Of a stretch of 64,000 nt of DNA, positions 23,393-34,310 are shown one piece after another. Location: NCBI GenBank assembly GCA_963970005.1, contig CAXAMN010006546.1, positions 88,619 to 152,618 of the forward strand. Direction: 5' to 3'. The first letter of the stretch is position 1. Every line of letters starts with the position of its first letter. Source of the stretch: Durusdinium trenchii (taxonomy: Eukaryota > Sar > Dinophyceae > Suessiales > Symbiodiniaceae). Both the position numbers and the translations under genes were made by a program. The notes under the pieces were generated by a model. The model made no database searches. It saw nothing but the letters and a program-made list of their open reading frames with translations, and was not told the origin of the DNA.

Positions 23393-24315
23393 GGTTGGTG
23401 TCGATGTGCTCACGGATGTCTTGCGTCACTGCTTGCGCCCGTGTGCTGGCTAGACTCCAATCATATCCCAATCACATCTCGTGATGTCTTTTTGAAAGCT
23501 GCAAGCGCACTTCGGTTTACCAATCATGACAACATAAGCAAAGTAGGCTGCTGACCAACACCCGTGTGCTGGTCCTGTGCGTACCAGCCAATGACACAGT
23601 GCTAGCTGCCTTCGTCGACACTGAGTAGTTAGCCAGTCCCAGCCTGCTACCCGTGTAGTGGTTCTGGATGAGTACAGTGTACAGAACTAGGAAAACGGCG
23701 TCTCACCCTGTTTCACCTCCTAACTTAGCATCATAGTTCATGGGGCATATGCATGTTTTGGCCGCTCCTGATGGCCGCGGTGGAAAGAGGCTGATAGAAG
23801 AAGAAAAGCAACACAAGGTGCAGTAATTGTCCAGGATGACTGCCCACACCTGGAGCATGTCACGCTTTACGCTCCATATCAAGCCCTGTGTGCTTGACTT
23901 GCCTGACATGCTCTGATTGATCCTCCCCCTCTGGGGGAGGAAAGGGAGCCACCTCTCCCTTGCCACCTCTTTTGAACCATTTCGGTGACCTTGCACTGTC
24001 CTTCATCCTCGGCTTTTTGGAAATACCGAGCTGAGTGACCGTGGTTTTCCTTTGACGGCACCTCCTTGTTTCCGCATTAGTGGCTACCTGCTGGCAAAAA
24101 GGCAAATCGTGACATTCCCTCACTAACAATTCGCTTCTATTTGATGCAAATGATAAATGGCTAAGCAGTACTTGCAACAGCGCATGCAACCGTTTGCTCG
24201 CTGGGCTCTTATGCCCCTGATTCGATTGCACCTTGCTCCGCTTCATGAAGAACAAGAAGTACTGAGCGTTTTGCGGAATTCATCGCCCCTGCATGCCTTC
24301 TTGGCTCTCGGAGCT
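23393..24315. other. No gene seen
   Basis: About 0.9 kb between the LRR copy and the hairpin element contains only short ORFs without recognisable features. A copia 5' LTR was looked for here and not found. Confidence 0.5.
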
Positions 24316-24560
24316 GCGCTACAGGTTGCACTCATTTTGGGTCTTGTTGTGTTGTTTTTTGGTGGGTGTTGGGTTGCTTTGGTCCTTTCGTGTTGGGTGC
24401 AACCTGTCTAGTAGCTCCTTCTTAACTCGACTAAGGTGACTTGTGCATGACCTGCACACACAGCGCCTCCACTCGTGCAAAAAGCCGCAGGTCCACCTGA
24501 GAGGCACAGGATAGCGTCTGCAAGCGGCAGCAGGGTGGAGCGACAGCTCCGTTTCCAGGT
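24316..24560 (+). repeat. Hairpin-element family, copy B
   Basis: The outer inverted repeat is ACAGGTTGCAC (24321-24331) with GTGCAACCTGT (24397-24407), extended by GAGCT/AGCTC beyond a 5-nt mismatch on each side. It encloses about 65 nt of G/T-rich sequence. After CTAAGGTGACT comes the second stem TGTGCA (24442-24447) with TGCACA (24453-24458), the core CACACAGCGCCTCCACTCGT plus GCAAAAA, and a third stem CAGG/CCTG (24488-24499). The element ends about where the copia gag ORF begins, so it occupies the place expected for the copia 5' leader. Confidence 0.7.
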
Positions 24561-24578
24561 ACTGGGCGAGGTCCTCCA

Positions 24579-26250
24579 GTGAGGGGAAAAGGCAGTTCAC
24601 CTGGTGAGATCGGTGTTGGCTTCACGACCGCTCAGTTGGAGCAGCTGGGTGCTGCGATCCAATCTGCCGTTGTCCCGTTGACGGACACTTTGACGAGAGA
24701 AGTCACTGCCTTGAGGGCACGAGTGGACTATTTGAATGCCAGGGTGAACACAGAGGTTGCGTCTAGAACTCCAGTGATCAGAGCTGCACCGCAAAGTGTT
24801 TCATCTGAAGGGTTGTCTGGAGTATCCATTACAGGTTTTGGTGAGAGACCGGAGTTCCCTCGTTCGAGTTTTCCGTCTTCACCACCGATGTTACGATCAC
24901 CAGGTTTGTCAGCAGCGGCTGGCGTGAGTGTTCCTCCACCACCACCCGCGCCGATCCACAGAGTTGCCACAGGGACTGCGCCAGAAGTACCCTCAACATC
25001 TACTCCAACTCCCGCGGCGGAGCGCGCCGAGAGCAAGTCGGATGAGAAGGACATCTTCAGCAGAGCGGACAAGTGGCTCCCTGCAATGCCCACTCCGGAT
25101 TTCAAGAAATGGAGTGTGAACAGGCAGGAGGAGATCTTGTGTTTTTCTGAATATGTCTTGCAGTTGCGCTCAGGGGTAGCGTTGGGTAGTGATGTTTTTG
25201 CTCTAGAGATCGAGCAGGCACTTCGATGGCCTACGGAGCTGCACACAGCTTCATTGTCCAAAGGTGCGCAAGTGCGATCTGCACGGTTGCTTGCCATTTT
25301 GCAACAGGTATTTGCCAGTTATCCGCGAGCGGATATGCTTCTGAGAGCCTACATCGAAGGTGTTGGTGCCGATGGAGTCTACCAGATCCATCGAGGCACG
25401 TCAGGCTTTGAAGCCTTGCGGATCCTTGGGAAGGAATTCTCTTTGCGTTCACGGGCGGAGGCTTCTTTCTTCAGAGCTGAGGTGCTCAAGAAATCGTTTC
25501 GAGGTGAATCGAACGCAACCGCCGTGAGCGACATCGTTAGGAAACTGGACGTCGAGTTTTCCAGGTACCGCAAGTTGGTTGAAACTTTACCAACTACGCA
25601 CTCAAGGGACGGCCTTGAGATCCAATCGGCAGACCTTACCCTCATTCTGCTGCGTTCCCTTCCTGCAGGTGCAAGGGACTACGTCATGCTCCACGCTTCG
25701 GATGAGAGTTTTCCGTCGCTCAGGGCCGCGGCTTTGCGGTATGAAGGACAACAGAGGTTGTTCATGGAGCTTGGACCAGGTTCTCAGGCACGGCGTGTCC
25801 ACGAAGTGGCTGTTGATCCCGATGTCTACGAATGGTATGAGTACCAGGACTGGGATGACTGGGAGGAAGATGAGGAACAGTTGCCTGTGAGTGCAGCGAT
25901 GAAGGGAGGAGACAGGTGCCGACAGTGCGGGAAAGCTGGCCACTTTGCCAAGAATTGCTCGACTGACATGAGCAAGGTGAGGTGTTTCAAGTGCGGAGAC
26001 AGTGGGCACATCGGTGCGAATTGCAAGAAATCGCCGAGTGCGAAAGGCAAGCCGAGTCCCAAGACCTCCCCGAAGTCCAGGGCGAATCCTAAGAGCAAAG
26101 GGAAAGGATCTGGCAAAGGAGGCAAGAAAGGCAAGATGCATGAACTCGCTGAAGGCGAGGTGGCTGATGAGGAGGAAGGTGAGTGGCAGGCTCAGGAGTG
26201 GCCCGAAGAATGGGCTGATACGCCTGAAGGATGCGTGATGATGCCCTTGA
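24579..26250 (+). CDS. Ty1/copia gag
   Basis: The N-terminal half of an ORF opening at 24579 is the capsid/nucleocapsid part of a copia-type polyprotein. It has a Pro-rich linker near 24930 (PPPPPAPIHR), a long helical region about 25050-25800, and two CCHC zinc knuckles, CRQCGKAGHFAKNC (about 25918-25960) and CFKCGDSGHIGANC (about 25984-26025), followed by a Lys/Ser/Pro basic tail. Gag coats and packages element RNA. The ORF runs without a break into protease. The ATG is the first in frame; the true leader is missing because no 5' LTR is seen. Confidence 0.85.
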
Positions 26251-27632
26251 TCTGTTCTTTCCAGGAGACGGACTGGAGCTGGTGGTTGTTGGACAGTGGT
26301 GCAGCAGTGTCTGTTTTGTCCGAGAACTTCTGCCAGAGCTACAAGTACAAGGGTGGAAAGACAGGTGTTGGCAGCGTGGAATACTTCGCAGCTGATGGTT
26401 CCCCAGCGCGGATGAGTCAGACTGCGGCAGTTACAGTTGCCTTCGAGGTCACCGCAGGAGCAGGAGCATCGAAGGTACAGACCTTCCAACTTGAATGTTG
26501 CATTGGGAATGTATCCCACAATATCATTTCGACAGGACAGCTTGTGAAGAAGGGCTGGACAGTGGTTCAGTCTCCCGATGAGATGTACCTCTACCATGCA
26601 GAGTCCCAGACCATGATCACAGAGGTGACTTTGTGGGGCGGTTGCCCGTGGATGCGTTCTCGACGTCCCACCGCCACCAAAGCGATCAAGGATCACCCAG
26701 GCAAGAGTATGCCTATGGATGTGGATGTAGGAGGAGCTCCAACGGACGTCTCAGGTCTGAAAGTGAGCGCTGTGAACTTGGATCAGTCTCAGGCGGAGCG
26801 CAGGAGACAGCATGTTCTCAAGGGACACTTCCCGTATGATCCTCATTGCCTTGAGTGTCAGCAGGGTCGTGGCGTGTCACGCGCCCCACGCAGGCCTATG
26901 CGCGAGAGAGTGCTCGAGATCCAGGTGGACTTCTTCTTTTTAGGTACCCACAAACTTGTTTTGTTTCGCCAAGTGATGACAGGCCTTCTTGGCGTCACCG
27001 CCGTGAGCGAGGACATCCGTGTGACCGGCAGCCACATCAGGCAGATCTTGGCCGAATTCTCCCTCGTTGGTGGTGAAGGACCGCCAATCGACTTCAGGAC
27101 TGATGCAGCGCCAGATGTGACAGCTTTGATCCAACGCAGTGGAATACCAAGAGAGTACACTGTCACCCGTGCTGGTTTGCAGAACCACGACTCGGTCGGC
27201 TCTGTTGAGCGCGGCGTGCGAGAAGTGAAGGAGGGAATTGCAACAATCCAACTGGAACTTGCAAAGGAGAACTGTGATCTGCAAGACAGCCTTGCAGGCT
27301 GGGAAGCATGTGCCAGGTATGTCGTCGCCATGCACAACCTCCACGGCAAGGTGGAGAACACAGGCAAGACTGGACGAGAGGTACTTCGCGACTCTGTCGA
27401 GGCGAGTCGCGTTTCAGCCATGTTCTGTAGCCACGTGCTGGCGGAAACTCCGGAGAGTGTACCCAGTGTGGGCCGCTTTGTGAGTGCAGGCTATCTTTAC
27501 CCTGTCAGGAATTCTTTTTCTCATTTTGTTGTCGCCAAGATTGAAGATGATTTGAAATATTTCCAAGTGAAGAGTTTGAAATTCGTCTTTCCCATCACCT
27601 ACCCCATGGATTTGGTAGGTCGTTTTTTTTTA
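26251..27632 (+). CDS. Ty1/copia protease and integrase
   Basis: In frame with gag, the aspartic protease active site reads WWLLDSGAAVSVLS (about 26280-26320). The integrase HHCC zinc finger is QHVLKGHFPYDPHCLECQQG (about 26810-26870). The DDE core shows IQVDFFFLGTHK (Asp near 26929), IDFRTDAAPD (Asp near 27100) and GSVERGVREV (Glu near 27208). These enzymes would mature the polyprotein and insert cDNA. A run of nine T at 27624-27632 is where the reading frame must change to continue into the downstream pol sequence; past it this frame runs only to a stop at 27842. Confidence 0.85.
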
Positions 27633-28596
27633 GGAGGACCGGTTCTGAACCGCCTCCAGGCCCAATCGAAGACCAATCGCCAGTGGAGATCATCCCTGAG
27701 GACTTTGCAAAGTTGCCGGATAGTATTCCACCTCCCCGTCATTGGTTGGACAAGTTTGGCAACACGGATGACTGCACTGCCTGCGCAACCCGCAAAGGCA
27801 AGCACTCTGTCAAGTGCTATGAGCGTTATCGCAACTGGTTGAGGCGAGGTGATGAGAAGAAGCAAGAAGACAAGAAACCTCCCGTTCCAGCACCAGTTGC
27901 AGATGAGGAAGTTCGTGACTTAGTTCCTCAGGAACCTCAAGAACCTCAGGAACTACCGCCAGTTACGGCCAAGGACGTTGCTGTGATCCCAGGTTTGCCA
28001 AAGGGAATGGCTCCTACGAGGGGCTGTCCATCTTGTGATAGCGGCATGGTGGCACCTGGAATTCGCCACAGTACAAAGTGCAAGAAGAGCCAGGCACAGT
28101 TCCTTGAAGCCAGTTCGATGCATGTTGAGAAGGCAACTTCGTACCGTGATCCTCCAAAGGCAGTCGAAGATGAACTGGCAAACTATGCGGCTGAGATGGA
28201 CTATGCACCCAGTGACCTTGAGAAGGATCACGACGTCCCCATGGATGAGCCTGAAGACATTGAGATGTCTGGCGACCTCCTTGAAGACTCCGAGATGGTG
28301 GACTCAATGTTGGAACTGGATGGGAGTTTCGTTTGCTCCATCCGTTTCGACTGGGACGGACCTGGTGAGTACCAGAGGGTGAATTTGTGCGGCGCCCCAG
28401 TCCGAGTTTGGAAACCGTCAGGTGCTGTCTCCGACACCACTCTTGTGGAGTTGAGTCCTTCAGGTACCTTCCGAGCCATGGTCAAGGAGATCGAGGGACT
28501 CACCGGCGTTAAGGCCGGAAACGTCCTCACGCAGAAGGAAATGGAAGGTTTTGCACCGAGTTTGACACCAGGCCTATACCCTGTCGATGGGTAACG
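27633..28596 (+). CDS. Ty1/copia pol spacer between integrase and RT
   Basis: In the frame reached after the T9 run, the sequence GPIEDQSPVEIIPEDFAKLP leads into two Cys pairs (DDCTACATRKGKHSVKC at about 27770-27820 and RGCPSCDSGMVAPG near 28020) and an acidic stretch. The ORF ends at a TAA (28592-28594). Homology to element pol continues in the next frame as WVTGEKPEADEGVRARMVVK, so a second frame change near 28585 is needed. No catalytic domain is recognised in this spacer. Confidence 0.6.
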
Positions 28597-30110
28597 GGCG
28601 AAAAACCGGAGGCTGACGAGGGAGTGAGAGCCCGCATGGTTGTGAAAGATATAGCTCGTGGAGCTGCAACCGCCAGGGCCCAGGGCATATAGTAGCCCAA
28701 CGCCTCGGTGGAGTCACTGCGTGTGCTCCTAGGTATGGCTTGTGGAGCCTGGGGTTGTCCCCCGATGGGCTTGTTTGCCATTGACGTGAGTCAGGCATTC
28801 ATGAACGCGCCGTTGGAAAAGCACCATGTCGTCGTTCGGCTTCCCACTTCCGTTTCCAGGGACAATGACGCCAATGAACCAGTCTACCTTGAGGCCAAGA
28901 AAGGCTTGAACGGACTCAGAGTGGGTTCGCTCGCATGGGCATCCTTCTTTGCTCGCATCGTCCGCGAGGCGGGTCTTGAGTCCAGCGTCACTGAGCCTTG
29001 CCTCTATGCCGGTTCAGTTGGTGGAGCACCAGTTGTCCTGATCTGCTATGTTGATGACGTTCTCGTTGCTACGCCCAAGGAGGCATCCTACAAGATCGTT
29101 TTTGACCTGCTTGCGAAGCATGTGAAGATCCGAGAGACTGGAAGAATCCCACTCGCATCTGCGAAGGATGGCTCGCTGCGTTTTCTTGGCCGGACAATCT
29201 CAAGGAAAACAGGGGATGCTGCTTTGTACTTGTCTGTTGATCCTGACTACATGGATGAATGTTTCCGTGAGTTCGGAATCGAGAAAGGGAGCACCACGTT
29301 CCCTGACATCCGGCCAGCCATCGAGGAGACGATTGATCAGGAACCCATCACAGTGCCGAGGCGCAATGCACGGTTCAGGAGAATCCTGGGTCGTCTGTCG
29401 TGGATGTGCCAAACCAGGTTGGATCTGTTGGTCCTTGTCGGTTTGCTCTCCACGGGAAAGCCAGGCCATGAGAAGGCACTTCGAATGGTTCTCAGGTACT
29501 TGATCACCGACATGAAGGTTGGACAGCGCTTTCCAACCGAAGGTGAGCTCCCTGACTATGCAGAGACGCTGCTGGTCTACACCGATGCAGGCTTTGCTCC
29601 CATGCGGAGTACGAACCGCCGCAGCATCACAGGTGTGTGTCTTGTGTATCGTGGTGTGCTGTTGAAAGCGTTCAGCCGGCATCAGGGATCGGTGACCTTG
29701 AGTTCGTGTGAGGCAGAGCTTTCCGCAGGCCAGGAAGGCATCCAGGAAGGACTTGGTTTGTCCAGGACTGTCTTTCAGGTCCTCAAGGCGTTAGGTCTTG
29801 TGCAAGTCACCTCCCTTTGTTTGGCGTGGCTCACAGATTCCCTGAGTGGGAAGATGATCCTCGAGGCTTCTGATCTGCAGCGCCGTTCGCGCCATGTGGA
29901 GATTCGGATTTGTTGGCTTCGCGAGCTCATGGCTAAAGGAATCCTCGAGTGTGCGCATGTCCCCGGTACTGAGAACCCAGCGGATGCTTTGACAAAGTGT
30001 TTGGCGTTGGCAACCTTCCTGAAGCATCGCGCGCTGTTAGGTTTTGTGCCCTTGCGAGCCGCTGCGGTGAGCAGTGTAGTCGACACATCCTTTCAAGGGT
30101 TTCTCCATAC
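28585..30110 (+). CDS. Ty1/copia reverse transcriptase and RNase H (interrupted)
   Basis: Starting from the WVTGEKP frame, two consecutive in-frame TAG codons (28689-28694) interrupt the RT N terminus. After them the frame stays open. RT motifs are FAIDVSQAFMNAPL (about 28777-28818) and CYVDDVLVATP (about 29046-29078) with the catalytic DD pair. RNase H motifs are LLVYTDAGFAP (about 29570-29602), SSCEAELSAG (Glu, about 29702-29730) and the C-terminal AHVPGTENPADALTK (about 29953-29997). The stops and frame changes make this copy unable to produce full pol without recoding. The frame continues into the next ORF without a stop. Confidence 0.85.
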
Positions 30111-31347
30111 GCTTGTGTTTAGGCAATGTTGCCTGTGTGGTGATCATCTTGAAAGGGGGCAGCAGCACGATGTTGGGAGTCAACATGTCCACAATCTTGT
30201 TGAGAGTCAACATGTCAATGCACTGCTAGCTTTGAGAAAGCCTTTGTTTTCAGTATGGACTTTTTGGACTTCATGGATTTCTTGGATTTGTTGGATTTCA
30301 CACATGTTTTCAGTCATGTTCAGTTTTTGGACTTGTTTGCAAGAGCTGAGAGTCTGCTTTGCTCTGTTCCGCAGCTGTTTCGGACTATGTGTCTCTCCTG
30401 CAGCTGTTCTGGACCACGAGGTGGCTCAACTCGCCGCTCAGGTACACAGGTACGCGCTTCCCGAACCTGCAGCTATGGATGGTGATGATGACCTTCGTTC
30501 GGAAGCGACCACCCGTCTGGATTGGGTGACTGGTGAGCCTTTGAGGAAGGCCAGTCCAGCTGTCGAGCCTGTGTCGGCTCCTTCGAATCCAGCAGAGCCT
30601 GTGTCGGCTCCAGCCGCCGAGGTACCAGAGACACATGAGGCACCAGAGGTCCCTGCCGGACCTGCAGTTGTCCCGAATCCAAAGGAGCCAGTGTCGGCTC
30701 CCACTGCTGAGGTACCTAATGCTCCGGCTGTTGAGGCATCTACAATTCCAGCAACCGAGGCACCTACAGCTCCTGCGAATCCAGATCCTGAGCATGAAGT
30801 TCCAGCAGAACCTTCCGCCCCAGTGGTGTTGACCGGTGAGGTCCAGCCAAAGGCTCCAGCTGAGGCAGGCACTGCAGAAACTGGATCATTGTGTGGTGTT
30901 TCAGCTACCCCTTCACGCTCCCGGAAGGGTTCAATTGCCTCCAAGCCGTCTCGAGTGACGAGGATCAAGCTGCTCAAGAGCTTGCGTCGGACTTTGTTTG
31001 GTCCAAACGCCGAGGTGAAGCGAGCTCCGAAGCGCATTGCAAAGAAGCGTGTGAAAGAAGAGGATGAAGAGTCGGATGGAGTACCTCCACGTCCGAAGGC
31101 CAAGGCGAAGCCAAAGGTGAAGAGCAAGGCAATGCCGCGTCCTCGTGGCACGGTGCGTGGCTTCTTCGATGCTCGTCGCGGCCGAAGGGTGGAGGTCCCC
31201 TTGCGTGGCCCCAATGAGGCGCCCAAGCCAAGGATGATTCGGGCCTTCAGTGGCTTCAGTTTTCCACCCGTCCGCAACCTGAAGTGCAGGATCTGTGGCA
31301 ACTATGGCCATGTGGCCGCCTCGTGCATCCAGGACAAAGGTCAGTGA
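30111..31347 (+). CDS. Copia-linked Pro/Ala/Glu-rich ORF with terminal zinc knuckle
   Basis: The RT/RNase H frame stays open past the usual pol end. A hydrophobic Trp/Phe-rich stretch (about 30250-30400) is followed by MDGDDDLRSEATTRLDWVTG (from 30475). Next is a low-complexity region with repeats such as EPVSAP and EVPxAP, a Lys/Arg-rich region (about 31020-31200), and a single CCHC knuckle CRICGNYGHVAASC (about 31289-31330) before the stop at 31345-31347. The start at 30475 would give a stand-alone protein. A second nucleic-acid-binding or gag-like role fits the knuckle, but this is inference. Confidence 0.65.
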
Positions 31348-31421
31348 GTTTGACCACAGGGAAGATCTAACTGAGTCAACGGATCGATCCAAAGAGCGAT
31401 GAAGACCTTCGAGGTGATGCA

Positions 31422-33422
31422 TTGCCCAACTATGGATTTGAGAATCCTTTGAGCTCACAGATCAGCCCAGGCGACAGTGTGTCGCAAGTTGGCTACACCC
31501 CTGTTGCGCCCAAGTATGCACTGCCGATCCCAACAGCTCCAGGTATGTCAGCAGACGAGAGGTTGAGATTGCTGCTGAAGAAGAGGAAGAGTGAAGAGCC
31601 CCAGAGAAGGCATCAGAGCTATGAGACATCGGATGAGGTATGGCCTTGAGATGATGGAGAGGAAGCCGATGATCTCAAAGAAGAGCTGCGCAGGAAGCGC
31701 AAGAGGTTGGAGATGAAGCCCTTCACCAAGGAGAATCGCGAGCGTCCTAGCTATATGAAGCCGCTTCCAGAGGACCCACGCAAGAGCAGACCGAAACACA
31801 GTGAAGCGGCACCACCTAAGCGTCCTCCTGCGGTACCACCACCGAAGACGCCTCCGAAGGGGCCTATGCCACCTCCACCAAAGAAGAAGGCGATGCCAGT
31901 TGCTCCGAAGACCCCTCCGAAGAAGCCAGCTGAGAAGCCCAAGACTCCTGCAAAGGAAGTTCCAAAGGCAACATCTGCGAGCGAGGCTCCAAAGAGTGAG
32001 GCTGCAAAGGCACCAGTACCTGTTCCGAAGGCAATCGGGATTGAACCTCCCAAGACCCCTCCAAAGATGGCTCCAAAGACTCCGAGTGAAGCCTTTCGAT
32101 CAGTTAGCCCAACTCTGGTCGATGCCGCTGCAACTCCGGCAGAGCCGAAGCCAAGTGGGGTAGAGCGGACAAAGGATTCGTCGCCCACGAAGCACCCTGA
32201 GGGATTGCCAGAGCAGACTGTTGAGGAGTGTGTGTCACCGAAGGTGAGCCCAAAGCCTCCTCCACCGCCGTTGGATAGCCCTCCTACAGCTCACCAGGAA
32301 CCACCGCCTCCTCCAACTGAGATCGGATTCCCTGTGACGGGACCAGCTGAGGTACCCAAGTCTCTCATGGTGGCGCCTGTTTTGCCGAAGTCTTCACCGG
32401 CAAGGCCGCTCATTGATTGGGGAGCACCAGCTTCAGTGGAATCGCCGATCGGTTCGACCAGCGATATCACAAGGATCATGGGATTAGGATCTCAACACAC
32501 TTCGACACCAATGGGCCAAACTGGAAGTTCAGTGGCCAGTTCAGGGACATCCAGACCGGTTCAATGCTGCATCGCATGCCATGGTACTGGAGTGTTGACA
32601 GCTGAGCAGAATGTGACCATCTTTTCGCTGTTGGCCTCAATGCCCCCGCGAAGTGTGATGCTAAGATGTTCAAACGAAACGTTGTCAAGAGTGACTTTTG
32701 AGTGTGACTCAGCCGTTTCAATCATCCGAGAGTCGGATCAACTCAGGTATCCTCGATATACTGTGCTAGAAGTAGCTTGTGGCAAAGAGTCAGTCATCGC
32801 AAGATCTTGTCGAGAAGTTGACTATGTTCGATACATCGGAATCCATGCAAACCTTCAGGAGATCGGTGTTCGCAGTAAGGTGCTGACCCTGCTCCGTGAT
32901 GGATTCAGTCGATGCCCGCATGGATCTCAGGTGGCATGTCTCGTGCACATTTCTCTTCCTTGTAAAGGCGGATCCCCTCTCTTGAATTTTTTGGGGAGGA
33001 ATGAGAAGCACGAGAAAGAGTTCTTCTATCTTTTAAAGTCATCTGGAAAGTATCTTGATGAGATCAAGTCATCTGAAGGAGTATCTGTCACTGTTTCGTT
33101 CGAACTGCCGAGAAGCAATCAGTACTGGAAGAGTCGAGATCTTCAGAATTTCTTCGAAAAGCACGGAATGGCATATCAGAGTGAATGTCATGCTTGTTCG
33201 ATGGGATTGGAAACCCAGAGTGGACTTCGAATTGGCAAAATTTTCAGGATTCAGAGTTCCAACTCGTTTTTGAGTCAGCGGTTGAACTCTCGCTTTCAAT
33301 GTCGTTGCGATGAGAGTCACGCACCATTCAATGCAGTTGATTACCATGATACTGAAAGGTACTCAATGAAATTTGCTCGTTTTCTTGTGAAGAGTTTTTG
33401 CATCTGTGCATCCTTGAGGTGA
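31422..33422 (+). CDS. Copia-linked conserved ORF with methyltransferase-like features
   Basis: One frame runs from 31422 to 33422 with a single in-frame TGA at 31647-31649. The first 360 residues are Pro/Lys-rich (PPKTPPKGPMPPPPKK). The C-terminal part is globular: CCIACHGTG, then YTVLEVACGKESVIARSC (about 32758-32812), RYIGIHANLQEIG, ACLVHISLPCKGGSPLLNFL (about 32935-32995), VSFELPRSNQYWKSRDLQNF and CHACSMGLETQSGL. The VLEVACG and SLPCxGGSP motifs resemble a SAM-binding loop and the Pro-Cys active-site loop of cytosine-5 methyltransferases, but no full set of motifs is seen. The family is common next to dinoflagellate copia elements in my recollection; its activity is unknown. Confidence 0.6.
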
Positions 33423-33761
33423 GAACCCAAGCTGAGCAACCGACTGGCTGAGAGCCTTTGCTTTTGTTGCTGCACAGATAGCTTGATGACACTTGCGGAT
33501 GAAGCTTCCGATGATCGATGTGAAAATACGTGTGCATGAGATGCCGCTGGAATTCAATAGCTTTTGAACTGTGATGATTCACACCTTCTAGATTGTTCGC
33601 TGTAGAGTCTGTCGAGAGCCGATGAAATTGGATCAGGTTTTTGACAAAGGTACTTCATGAATCTTGTCTCGGTCTGCGTGACCACCTTACTTCGAGAGAC
33701 TTGAAACCAGTTGAACAGTGAGACTGTTTTTCAGGAAGCCGTGCTCATGTCGAAATGACCC

Positions 33762-34304
33762 TTGAGTCGTCCCTTCCTTCCTATCTTTTCTTTCCTTTCG
33801 GAGAACTTTTCTTCGCCGAACTTTTCCGCAGCCATTTGTGTGTGTGGGGCGTCCGCGCGGGAAGCCATGTTGTCGTTTGAGGGCGGCTGCATTGCTGCGC
33901 TGGCGTTGTATGGCGCGCTGAGTTTGCTTGTGAAGCTTTTTGGTGCTGCTGGAATGGCGAAGAGCCTTTTGGGACAGAAGAGGGTGATGGCCGATAAGCC
34001 AGAGAAGCAAGAGCCGTTGTTGAGAGAGAGAGTCTCTGCTGCTGCTTCTACAGGTGCTGCTGCGTCGAGCGCTGCTGGCCGGCCGAGTGGTGTTGAGAAC
34101 ACTGCAACCTCCGAGTGGACGAAGATGAATGCAGTGAACAAGGTACTTGAGGTTTTTGTGACTTCGACTGGGTCCAAATTCCACCTTGACCGTCAATGCC
34201 AATACTTGCGAGGCAAGAAAGTCACCTCTTTTGGTTTGTGTAGCTGCTGTGAGCGCAAGCGCTTACTGGAACAGCGAGTGACCACTGTCCAAAGTGGCAT
34301 GTGA
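33762..34304 (+). CDS. Copia-linked small ORF with hydrophobic segment and Cys/His motif
   Basis: The last ORF before the polypurine tract. The most likely start is the internal Met near 33867 (MLSFEGGCIAALALYGALSL), which opens a hydrophobic helix. It is followed by a polar Ala/Ser linker and a C-terminal segment FVTSTGSKFHLDRQCQYLRG with SFGLCSCCERKRL, a Cys/His arrangement that could bind a metal. It ends at 34304, seven bases before the purine tract. Its position next to the 3' LTR ties it to the element. Membrane location and function are inference. Confidence 0.5.
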   Translation: MSRPFLPIFSFLSENFSSPNFSAAICVCGASAREAMLSFEGGCIAALALYGALSLLVKLFGAAGMAKSLLGQKRVMADKPEKQEPLLRERVSAAASTGAAASSAAGRPSGVENTATSEWTKMNAVNKVLEVFVTSTGSKFHLDRQCQYLRGKKVTSFGLCSCCERKRLLEQRVTTVQSGM

Positions 34305-34310
34305 GCTTCG

